Of a DNA stretch of 64,000 nt, positions 55,314-64,000 are shown piece by piece (position 1 is the stretch's first letter; every line of letters begins with the position of its first letter). The notes under the pieces are model-generated. The model saw only the letters and a list, made by a program, of their open reading frames with translations. It ran no database searches and was not told where the DNA came from. A program made the translations under genes and the position numbers. The stretch lies in NCBI GenBank assembly GCA_000507305.1, contig DF239889.1, forward strand, positions 90,927 to 154,926, read 5' to 3'. Source of the stretch: Breviolum minutum Mf 1.05b.01. Lineage: Eukaryota > Sar > Dinophyceae > Suessiales > Symbiodiniaceae.

Positions 55314-57660
55314 CTCCCTGGACAGCAAAAAGGTTGGAAGATGAATTTCTGGGGATGGCCCATTTGCAGAGGCTATGTTATTTTCAGGAAGGGTAGGCAG
55401 CCTCTGGGATTTCCAGATGATGATTGTCCTTTTTGCCAACGGTGATGATACTTTGAAAAGCGAAGCATGACAAGGGCAACAAGGACCCACTGATGCAATT
55501 TGCAGGTGTGACCCCAGTACATTACATTCCCAAAAAACAACTAAACATGGAACCCCGACTAAAAAATTAAGAATGTGCTTTAAAAAACACCATTTCAAAA
55601 GGACATGTTATCTTCCAACCATTGATTTTCAGGGGATATTTGTTAGTGTTATGGGGAGGGTAGGGGGTACATCCTTCAGGGAAATATATCTTGTGACCTT
55701 TGAAGGTCATTGAAGTGGAGCTTCCGGTGAAGCGCAGGCTGGAAGGACCCAAGGAAACAGGCAGTGGAAAAGTCATGGTATGTTTGGCTTGAGATAAATG
55801 GGATCAATACAAATCTTCACTTTTGACTGGCATCCTGGGGTAGGTTCAAGTTCTTCAATGGTTGGGTGAAACCTTGGTATAGATTTGTGTAATTTACAAC
55901 TGGACAACCTTGCTTTCACTTTCCAAAAGTGACAGGTTTTCAAGCCTAGACATGTTAAGATTTTTAGGATCCGAGAATCTGATTCCAAGATTTACTAAAA
56001 TACTTTCCCCAGTTGAGAGGAGGAACATGCCAGAAAAAAATGCATGGATGTTCATTGAAAAAAACAGCGAGTCCTTGGTGCGTACCGCTGTATTCAATAA
56101 CACCAGCATTTATAAGCCCATTTTTAGGGGTTATATGTAACCCCATTTATAACTGGCAGGGGCCCAACTTAAGGTGGTTGAGCTAAGTTGCGAAACTCTC
56201 CACTTGGAGTGAAAGAGCCCGACTAGGAACGTAATATGTGGTGCCGTATTTCTTATTACATTGGCCCGCAAATTTAGTATAATTTAGTTGTAAGAGGATA
56301 TCCTTTTTGCATAGTTGGCAAAAGCCGGTCACAGTTCAATTGTGGCAGCCGATCAGGAGATATACATGTATATCATGTATATATTTTGATATTTAAATAT
56401 CTTTATATACGTACGTATTTTTGGTACACTTTTTTCACTTCTCAACTTATCATACCAGAATCAGAAAAAACATGTAGAACATTTGTTGATGGTTCAGAAC
56501 TCCCGCGATACTCACCAGTTGAGGTTGGTAGTTGAAATCCCCTAATTTACGACGGGTTTTATACATTCCACACGTAAAACAAAGACAGCCGGTTGACGTA
56601 CTGTTGACGTTTTGGACCTGCCGCCTTCAAGGCGTGTGATGATGCCAGCCGCGTCAGGTTTAAGGACGAAATTTCTGTGTGCCGAAATCACCGTGGAAAA
56701 TCTGAAGCCGGCTTTAAATGGACTCTTTAAAAACGAAGCATATTTTGTTTAAGGAAATGATCATGTTCAGTTTTCATGTTTATGTTTGCTGGTGTAGTTT
56801 TTGCTTGCAGGTCTTTGCAAAAGTAAACTTGGTAAAATAGTTTTTGATGGTTCAGAAATCCTCCTTAATAGTTGAGAAGTTGCAATATGAAACGAAAAGA
56901 TACACGTGGGCACCTCGCATATTCTACATGTTAACCTGCAAGAAGACCCAAGATGATTGAACAACCCTAGGAATCCAGTCATATTCTCGGATGATGATTA
57001 GGGTGTCCAATCACCTCCTCAGCATAGTATTTAGATTCCATTACCATTTTCAGAAGGTGATTGGATCCCTATAAAGTAAACGTCCTGAAATCAAACTGTG
57101 CAACAACTTGTACTTTCATGATTGTTCGAGGTTCAGTAGTTGTATGATCAAGTTGGAGGACAACGATCCCCTGGCAAAAACTCCATTTTGTGTTTTCATT
57201 TCCGTCGACATCGAATTCATCCCCAAAACGTGGTGGTTAGGTATGTTTTTTTTGGGGGGGGGGTGCCCCAAATGCCTTCTCAGCAATGTGTTTGCATAGG
57301 ATTTAATACTATGTTAAGTTAGACAATGTTACTATCATTACCCTCCCTGAAACTAACATAGCCCCTGAAAATGGATGACTGGAAGACGATTGTGTCCTTT
57401 TGGTGCCCGACCTATTGTCAGGCATAAACTCGCTGTGTTTGTTTCAGGGAGTGTAACTTTTGGTTCATATCCTCCAAAGATGGATGATCTATGCCAGTTG
57501 TGGTGAAATCAGGCCGAACTTCCAAGCCATTAAACTGATCCAATATGATTTTTAGTTGGTAGTTCCATGGCTTCCTTCCCAGGTTCCATGTCTTCCTTCC
57601 CCATATCAGGTGTTTATCAACCAAATGGTAGAAAAAAATCACCACAACTAGGGTGCTCAT
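55314..57660. other. Intron or spacer with MITE fragments
   Basis: Family 1 MITE copies or fragments lie at about 55314-55396, 55549-55663 and 57340-57448; a family 3 foldback fragment lies at 56485-56565. A Cys-pair piece (FPDDDCPFCQR) near 55411-55442 ends at a GTGATG donor and might be an exon. No gene is otherwise supported. Confidence 0.35.
57340..57448. repeat. MITE family 1, GAAACTAACAT subfamily
   Basis: Left arm taccctccctgaaactaaca with tagcccctgaaaatggatg; right arm gtttgtttcagggagtgta. Clear example of the consensus end, flanked by TA. Confidence 0.85.
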
Positions 57661-57696
57661 TCTGATTTTAGGAGGCTGGATGGTTTGTTTTGTCCC

Positions 57697-57865
57697 AAGA
57701 AAGTGTCATAAAAAAGATCTTCAAAGGGTTCTGTCGGGGTTCCAAAGCACCAAATGGATCCAAATGGAAGTTTTTGGACCCCGGCAGGAAGCACATTTCG
57801 GAAGAGGCTCAACGATTCCTGGACGAGTCGGGATGCCTAGAGCGATATTGCAATAGCAACTGGAT
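57697..57865 (+). CDS. Candidate exon of unknown plus-strand gene
   Basis: Open piece after gtcccaag| reading VIKKIFKGFCRGSKAPNG, then KWKFLDPGRKHISEEAQRFL and SGCLERYC. Composition is protein-like, with GC higher than the flanks. No family recognised. Confidence 0.35.
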
Positions 57866-58802
57866 AGAAAGTGATATTTTTTGCGCCTTAACCATGTTGA
57901 ACTTATTGTTTTTTGTTGTTGGTTTCGGTGATTCTCATCATACATATAATATATCATACGTATCATACAGTGTTATCATACTTTAACATGTTTTTTTCGG
58001 ACTTGTATGATGAGCATGCAACATAATTGGACATCTTTAAGTGCAAGACACAACACATTCTGGAAAAGGTCCACTTTCCGGTGCTGTGTTATGTTTTTGG
58101 GAGGCTAGCGATTTTGGCATGGTTCATTTTACCTTCAGAGGGTGCTGAAAATTGATTGGCAAAGAACGATAAGGACCATACCAAAGAATGAAACGGACTG
58201 ATTTTTTTTTGCTACAGCATTTAGAACGCTTCAAACACTTCATGCCCAACATATTTGTTTCCCTTCCCCCCTTTGACAAGGCATCTTTTCTGCAAACGGT
58301 GCTTTCAACCTTGGCTGTTTAACCGTTTCTTAGGGGACCCCGGAGCCCCCCACACTGCAGGTCTTTTCGCGCGGTCGGGGCCTCAGGACTTCAAGGACTT
58401 GGAGGTTTTCACACATGAAGTTCATGACCACCAAGATCACCAAGAGTTATTCGCAGTCATTTTGGAGAAGTAGAGGATGATGATAGAGATTATTAGATCA
58501 AGATACTTTGTATTTTTGGGGAGGAGGGTGGAGAAATTGCATCATTAAAGAGTATGATTCAGTATACTAGCCGAATTATTAGCCTGGAATTTAATGGGTG
58601 TTCCCATTGCTCCGATTGTCTCACCCCCGTTGGTGTTTTCAAAGGTCACCACTGGACGACCATGGATCGGATGCAATGGACTACAACTGCCGGGACTGCC
58701 GAGACATCACGTCAGATTGGCACACGGCAAAAAACACCATGGAGATGAACAACATGATGATGAAGCTGAATAATATGGTGATGAGGAGGAGAAGGAAAAA
58801 TG

Positions 58803-58836
<34 letters not shown>

Positions 58837-61215
58837 TTTATTATGATTTCTTGATGACTTGGATAGTGACAACATATTCTGCATGACTTGGTTGAGCATC
58901 ACAATTTTGCGGTGGCTTTCTGATTCTTTTTGCATTTGATTTATGGTATCCTTACACCTGTTGCGCAAAAAGAGATGCCAAGGCTTTCAAGATGTGTTTC
59001 ATCGTCGACGCAAGGCTGGCAAGGCTGGGCTTGCTGTCATTCCAGCACCTTTTTGTTGGAGGACCAATGTCGGGCATCACCTCAGCAATGAAAAAAAAAC
59101 CTGATTGGTTGGCTTATATAGGGGATGAATTACTACAGTACCCTTTGTTATAGGGTTTATTATATCCCATTGTAGGAATCCCTATGAACCACCCAGGATT
59201 CAATGGGTTTTTTCGTGGCATCACTGGGGTGTTTGACCTGGACGTTGTTCCAGGTCAACGTCGGAGCTTCCTTTGGCCTGAGCCGAGGAGCAAGGGAGAA
59301 AGTTTTTACCGCAACTCCAAGGGTTTTGGCGGTAAAATTGTGGGTTTTTAACGTTGGATAGAAAAAGAACATCACGAAAAATAGCAATCAAATTAAGAGT
59401 TACTGTTATTATATATGAAACGACACAAACACATAAACAGTACAAAAACGATAAAAGATAGAATATGTAAATTAACATACGTAACATTACTACAGTGTTA
59501 TAGGTTTAAAGGCAAGTGGCAGCGGGGTGAAGCTTTCTGGTTGGGATTTTCCCACCATTGGGTTTGTTTAGGATGTCAACCCTGGTGGTGACTGGCATCC
59601 TGGGAGGGGGGCTACAGCCTTCAGCCCGGAAAACAGCCCAACTGTGATGAGTCAATGCATGGCAATCATGGTACCTAGGAAGATGGATTTTTTTTCCCCT
59701 CATGAAATTTCATGCGGGGAAAATCCGTGTTTGCAAAAACTGAGGGTTTTGAAGCGATTTTTGGTGGGTTTGCTAATCTTCCAACTCTCCATGGAGTTTG
59801 GTTCGCCATTGGTTTATACAGTAGACACAAAATTGTCTAATAATGATAATACGTAAACCGTAAACCATTGATGGGTTGTAAACCAAAACTTATTGGGTGT
59901 ATTTAAATTGCGGTGTAAACAAACCACTGTAATTACTGGGTTCATCAATGGTAATTACCAAGTCTAATAGTCTAATAGTCCCTTATATTCTTATATTAAC
60001 CTTGATTGAGTTCATTTTGGTTTAGGTTTTAACACATCCACACATCCAAAACTGGTACACTTGATGAAGTCGTTTGTCAAACATTTTTTTGCAATCAGCA
60101 ACCAATGGAGGGAAACTGATATATCATATATCTGATATGTGTTTTTTTACTTAAAATTTCAGCTAATGGTTAGTTGTTGGTTTGGGGCCCGGTGGTTTGG
60201 GATTCTAGGGCTACACCCAAGTAACAATCCCTTTCATAATGGGATTCTAGGAATCCAAACCACCAGGCCCCAAACCAATAATTAACCATTAGCTGATAAT
60301 TTTGGGAATCCCTAATCCCCTTAACCTATGTAAGTTACATTTTTTAACCTCCCCCCCCCCCTCGAAAAGGGTAGGGATAGTTTGGATGTTTCCCCTCATT
60401 AGGTGATTGGATCAGGCACCGAAACAATGGCTCAAAAGGTGGTGCTTCTTGTCTCCCAAAAAATAGCTTCAACAACGTCATCAGCCTACATATCCAGATT
60501 TCAGACTTTGGGTGTTTTCCTAACAACTTGTTATTTGGAACTCCTTCAGAATACTAAGTTTTAATTTGTAAAAAAAGGTTGGTTCAAAGTTCAAACCTCT
60601 CATGTTGAAGATGTTCATACATTTTATATCATTTTATCTATAAGAGTTCATGATGCTTGTGGCACCTAAGCATCAAACATACACCAAACTCCCGGTCCAA
60701 CTCCGGTGCTCACACAAAACGAAGGTCCCGGGTCACGGTCGGCGCGCAAAAATCGCAGCAAAGCCTGCAAGCCATGGCAGATGGAATGCTACGATCACCC
60801 ACCTTCCTGGTGGGTGCCGACACCTGATCCGCAATGTTTTTTTTGTGGACAGGACCTAGGAATCCATAAGATTCCCGTTGCGAGCTTTTGTTTGAGGTAT
60901 GTATAGTATATGTATGTATATTGTTTATATGTGAATGGAATCAAAATTAACCATAGCAATGTAAGTGTAAATATATTATCGTGGGACCTTTCAAGAAAGC
61001 CTAAAGATGATTGGAATCAAAGCTTTCACCATCCATGTGAGTATAGATATATCCGTCCAATGGATGCTGTGGGTCTTGCCGGCTTTGTCTTACACCCAGT
61101 TTGCATTGGAAGATACTGCGAGCAGAGATTGCTGCCTGTGTTGTTGTTCATATTGGGCGCTTGTTGCCTTCATTTGCATTCCATGTTGAAGGTTCTAAGT
61201 ATGCATCATATACAG
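57866..61215. other. Stretch with weak exon candidates and repeats
   Basis: Possible plus exons: about 58262-58470 (FLGDPGAPHTAGLFARSG, followed by TAG) and about 60680-60898 (PDPQCFFCGQDLGIHKI). A (GAT)n run lies at 58803-58835, an imperfect foldback at 59855-59958 and a strong foldback at 60161-60297. None of the exon candidates joins another in phase. Confidence 0.3.
60161..60297. repeat. Long inverted repeat (TCAGCTAATGGTTAG)
   Basis: Left arm of about 52 bases (tcagctaatggttagttgtt to gggattctagg) and right arm (gggattctaggaatccaaac to taaccattagctga) pair nearly completely over a short loop. No frame inside. Confidence 0.9.
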
Positions 61216-61351
61216 GTGAATTTGCAGACATGATGTTCTTGCTTGAACATCATGTATTGATGCTTTTTGATGATGTTCCGCGTGATAAGGAGGGAAAGAA
61301 AGAACTGAAGTGGTGTTATTGCTGGTTCCACACCAACTGTTTCCCGCTTAC
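61216..61351 (+). CDS. Candidate exon resembling the C2 part of PTEN/tensin-type phosphatases
   Basis: After tacag| or ttgcag| the frame reads LLEHHVLMLFDDVPRDKEG, then WCYCWFHTNCF. The last part recalls the conserved FxFWFHTxF strand of PTEN/TPTE C2 domains. The phosphatase loop (HCxxGxxR) was not found upstream, so the call is weak. Confidence 0.3.
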
Positions 61352-61671
61352 TCTCGATGTACTTAACCTGTGCATGTTCAAAAGGTGTCCCTTATCAATT
61401 CTTGACTTTCCAGCAGGGATTCTGTAGACCCAAAACCTATTTTGCAAGTAACATGCTGTTTTAAACATCATGAACTTCAATCAAACAAACAACCACCATT
61501 GGGAACGTGACTGGGAAGTAACTTCATCTCCCAACATCACTAGCGAAAAATCTATGGGAAACTTCCCACAAGGAACGGCAGCGAAAGAACTTGGATGACT
61601 TTCAACGTCGAGAGTCGCTTGGATTGACAGGATGAGTGGTCAACAATGCCCTAAGAATCCAGGTATGTCCT

Positions 61672-61773
61672 ACGGTTGATGGAAAAAATCCTGCACCAGC
61701 TGATATGGTAAATATCCCATTATTTACAGGGTTTCATACATCCAAGGTGGTGCAGGATTTCTTCCATCAACAG
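61672..61773. repeat. Foldback element with GTTGATGGAAGAAATCCTGCACCA arms
   Basis: Left gttgatggaaaaaatcctgc plus acca; right tggtgcaggatttcttccatcaac; about 24 paired bases over a 55-base loop. Confidence 0.85.
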
Positions 61774-61902
61774 TAAGAAAGGAATTGCCCCTACATTCCT
61801 ATTCTTTTCGGATGGGAATTGGAACCTGAAAAATCCTATTCGATCCGGGAGGGGTCTGGATTCTTAAGATAATACTTGGCTTGCTGGTTTTTTGAATCTT
61901 AG

Positions 61903-62010
61903 CTGAGTGGTGGTTTCCAATATTTTGTTATTTTCACCCCGAACTTGGGGAAGATGAACCCATTTTGACGAATATTTTTCAAATGGGTTGGTTCAACCAC
62001 CAACTAGTTA
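61903..62010. repeat. MITE family 2, copy e
   Basis: Starts ctgagtggtggtttccaa, contains ttcaccccgaacttgggg and ttgacgaatatttttcaaat, ends ggttcaaccaccaactagt. Best preserved copy. Confidence 0.85.
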
Positions 62011-62350
62011 GGGAGCATTAGGAGCTATACCCCCAGGATCTAAATATCTTAGATGTCGTCACTTTGGATTCATGGATGCAGATCTCAGGAGTTGTGAAAG
62101 AGAGATGGTGATGCACGTGAAATGCTTTGAATCATTGGATCAGGACGTCATCTTCAAGTCTTTCCAGACAGAAAAGTTGCACATTTAAAATCCACCATGA
62201 AACTACACAAAATTGGCATGAATCTGTTTTTAAAAGCCGTTTGATGTTGATGTTTTTGTTGTTGGTGTCCAATTATCCTGAACTCAAGAGATGACTCATC
62301 CATGGCTGATTGCTTTTGGTGGACTACGTGACTAAGGCAACAATTGGCAG

Positions 62351-62647
62351 AAGCATATCATAAGAACAAACCTTTGTGCTTCAATGCCAGCTCCTTTCAA
62401 AAAACGCATCCAGCAACTTGGCATGATATTTCCGATTCGGCCAGCCACACCACGTTTTTTCCTATTGGCCACCCATTTTCAGCCAAACTCATGGGACCAC
62501 CTACCCGACCTATGGCAGCGGTTTGCCCTGAGGTAAAGGCGCAAAAAGGCCACAATGATGCTGATGCATGCTTGACAGCTCCCTTAGTTCTGGGTGTAGC
62601 AGATGGTGTCTCCCAAATCGAGGCCTGTGGCTTTGCAGAGGGTTTCA
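62351..62647 (+). CDS. PTC7-like PP2C protein phosphatase, one exon
   Basis: Exon after attggcag|; open to TAG at 62656, with a GT donor (gtagtgg) just before. It reads HDISDSASHTTFFPIGHP, then a segment with HNDADACLTAPLVLGVADGV and SQIEACG. The D-A-x...LGVADGVS block is PP2C motif 2 (ADGVGGW in PTC7), in which the Asp of ADG binds a catalytic metal; the preceding DADAC matches the E/DDA motif that also binds metal. Such enzymes remove phosphate from Ser/Thr; PTC7 relatives are often mitochondrial or plastid-located. Many paralogues exist in dinoflagellates. Later exons should follow (a possible one at about 62860-62930, IIIGASSTTHAWSLG). An upstream start was not found. Confidence 0.6.
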
Positions 62648-63884
62648 GCAGATGGTAGTGGATGCGGTATGGGTGTTAATAGCTGCCGTGTTTCACTTGA
62701 AACTTCTTGGTCGTTTGTGTTTTTCATTATATATATACAGCTGGATGTTATTTTTGGAGTGTCATTTTTCTGTCATTCCCCAGATCGTTCCATCAATCAT
62801 CTCCTCACTTGAACCTTTATGAAAACACACAGAAAATACAGAGAATACAGAGGGTCTTCTTAGATCATATTGGCATCATTATAGGAGCATCAAGCACTAC
62901 ACATGCATGGTCATTGGGGGAGTTTTTCCCTGAATCGTGCATTGTTTGGGTTGATGATCTAATGATCCATGACACCGTTTGGAACCAGATTTTTGGTTCC
63001 CCTTCAGGATCCAGAACTCAACCAACCCCCCCCTAACCTAACCGCCCCCCACAAGTAAGGCCTTATGATCAGGGCTTATTAACCATATGATTTCCCTTTA
63101 TTTCCCTTAATAGGGGTTGGTTGGTTGACTAGCCATGATACAAAATGTGCCACTTGGGTTGCTTGGTGGCCTACCCGTTCGACCTCACCATGCCATGAAA
63201 TGGCCAGGAATTTGGTATTGATGCCTCGTTACTGCCCAATGAGTTGCTGAAGGTGGGGGTCCAGTTTGACTACGGTCCCCGTCTTTACCAAAAGCAAGGG
63301 CATTTGCCACAATTTTTGCCGTGAAAAACAAGTGCCGAACAATTTTAGCCAAAAGTCTGATAAAATAGATCCAATGATTTCCCAGTCAGTTGACTGTTAT
63401 TTGCGTGGTCAGGTAAATCCATAGTTCTGTTGGGTAAAATGGTGAAGGGTTTCATGGTCAGTCAAGGGTCCTGTTTCTGCAAGTATCCGTATTTTTCCAG
63501 AACTACCGGTATGTGTCCGGAGCCTTCTTCAAGAATGGAAAGATTTACTGTATATACAATATACAAACACTTAGTATCACCTAGTACTGTAATTATGGTT
63601 TCATTTTGTTTTTCTCAAAACAATATCTAGAACCATCCCAAATCTCCTCTCCAATCTCAGTGCAACGCCTTGAGACCTGTTCATTTGCAACCCAGGTGGT
63701 GCAACAATTAGGTATGCATCAATTGATTCCTGGTGCTAAACTCCGTGCAGCTGACACCTATCGAGGGCCGGTTTCTGGGAATTTATCAACCAAAATGATG
63801 GGATTCACCCGGGGAAAACTCCGGGGAAAGAAGGCTAGATTCAACGATTGGCCGTTTTTTGTTGACCGGTGTGTGTTTAACCCT
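62648..63884. other. Downstream introns and repeat-rich end of the window
   Basis: Holds the GGTTGGTTGG/AAGGCCTTAT inverted element (about 63015-63130) and AT-rich sequence. Apart from the possible PP2C exon at 62860-62930 nothing is supported. Confidence 0.35.
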
Positions 63885-63885
63885 A

Positions 63886-63939
<54 letters not shown>

Positions 63940-63941
63940 GG

Positions 63942-64000
<59 letters not shown>
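63886..64000. repeat. (GTT)n microsatellite reaching the window end
   Basis: About 38 GTT copies with a single interruption (gtggtt) near 63938. Confidence 0.95.

Noticed and set aside
58975-59030. Phosphatase-loop-like HRRRKAGKAG
   Set aside because: Lacks the catalytic Cys and Arg of HCxxGxxR; likely chance.
1-64000. CRISPR arrays, bacterial operons, ribosome binding sites
   Set aside because: No spaced direct repeats, no bacterial gene density; exons and introns show a eukaryotic nuclear genome.

Overview
The window looks like nuclear DNA of a dinoflagellate, most likely from the Symbiodiniaceae. Four things point there. Genes are cut into many very small exons. Introns have GT, GC or GA donors and acceptors of the form AG|G. 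Several genes belong to the large uncharacterised multigene families of that group. There is a retrotransposon carrying a cytosine-C5 DNA methyltransferase. AT-rich introns, hundreds of stop codons in every frame and many short inverted-repeat elements explain why almost no long open frame exists apart from the retrotransposon, one transporter gene and one lysine-rich exon.

Layout. Everything I recognise from about 0.1 to 18 kb is on the minus strand: four or more multi-exon genes of dinoflagellate-specific families (called D, C, B and A below, at about 0.16-0.87, 2.2-5.6, 6.3-9.05 and 10-18 kb). Everything from about 19.6 kb to the right end is on the plus strand: an FSH1/OVCA2-like serine hydrolase (19.6-23.2 kb), a SWR1/SRCAP/INO80-type SNF2 ATPase (27.7-44.6 kb), weaker exons at 54-61 kb, and a PTC7-like PP2C phosphatase starting at 62.35 kb. 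The change of strand near 18-19.6 kb is a divergent boundary between two one-directional gene blocks.

Two insertions stand out. A complete intronless MHS-type major facilitator transporter (36.81-38.30 kb) lies inside one intron of the SNF2 gene on the same strand, with a decayed spliced-leader-like sequence just upstream, so it is probably a retroposed gene. An 8.5 kb non-LTR retrotransposon (45.0-53.5 kb) lies antisense to its surroundings. Its first product has a full set of DNA methyltransferase motifs and a C-terminal coiled coil. One in-frame TGA separates it from an endonuclease/reverse transcriptase/RNase H product whose reverse-transcriptase core is lost at a one-base N (a collapsed assembly gap).

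The remaining sequence is introns and spacers filled with foldback elements (at least two repeated families with TA- or CTAG-like ends), microsatellites ((GAT)n, (GTT)n) and a TTACGGGTA tandem repeat. Exon limits were set by hand from reading phase plus AG|G acceptors. Where phases join across introns the limits are firm; elsewhere they are approximate. Genes begin or continue outside the exons listed.
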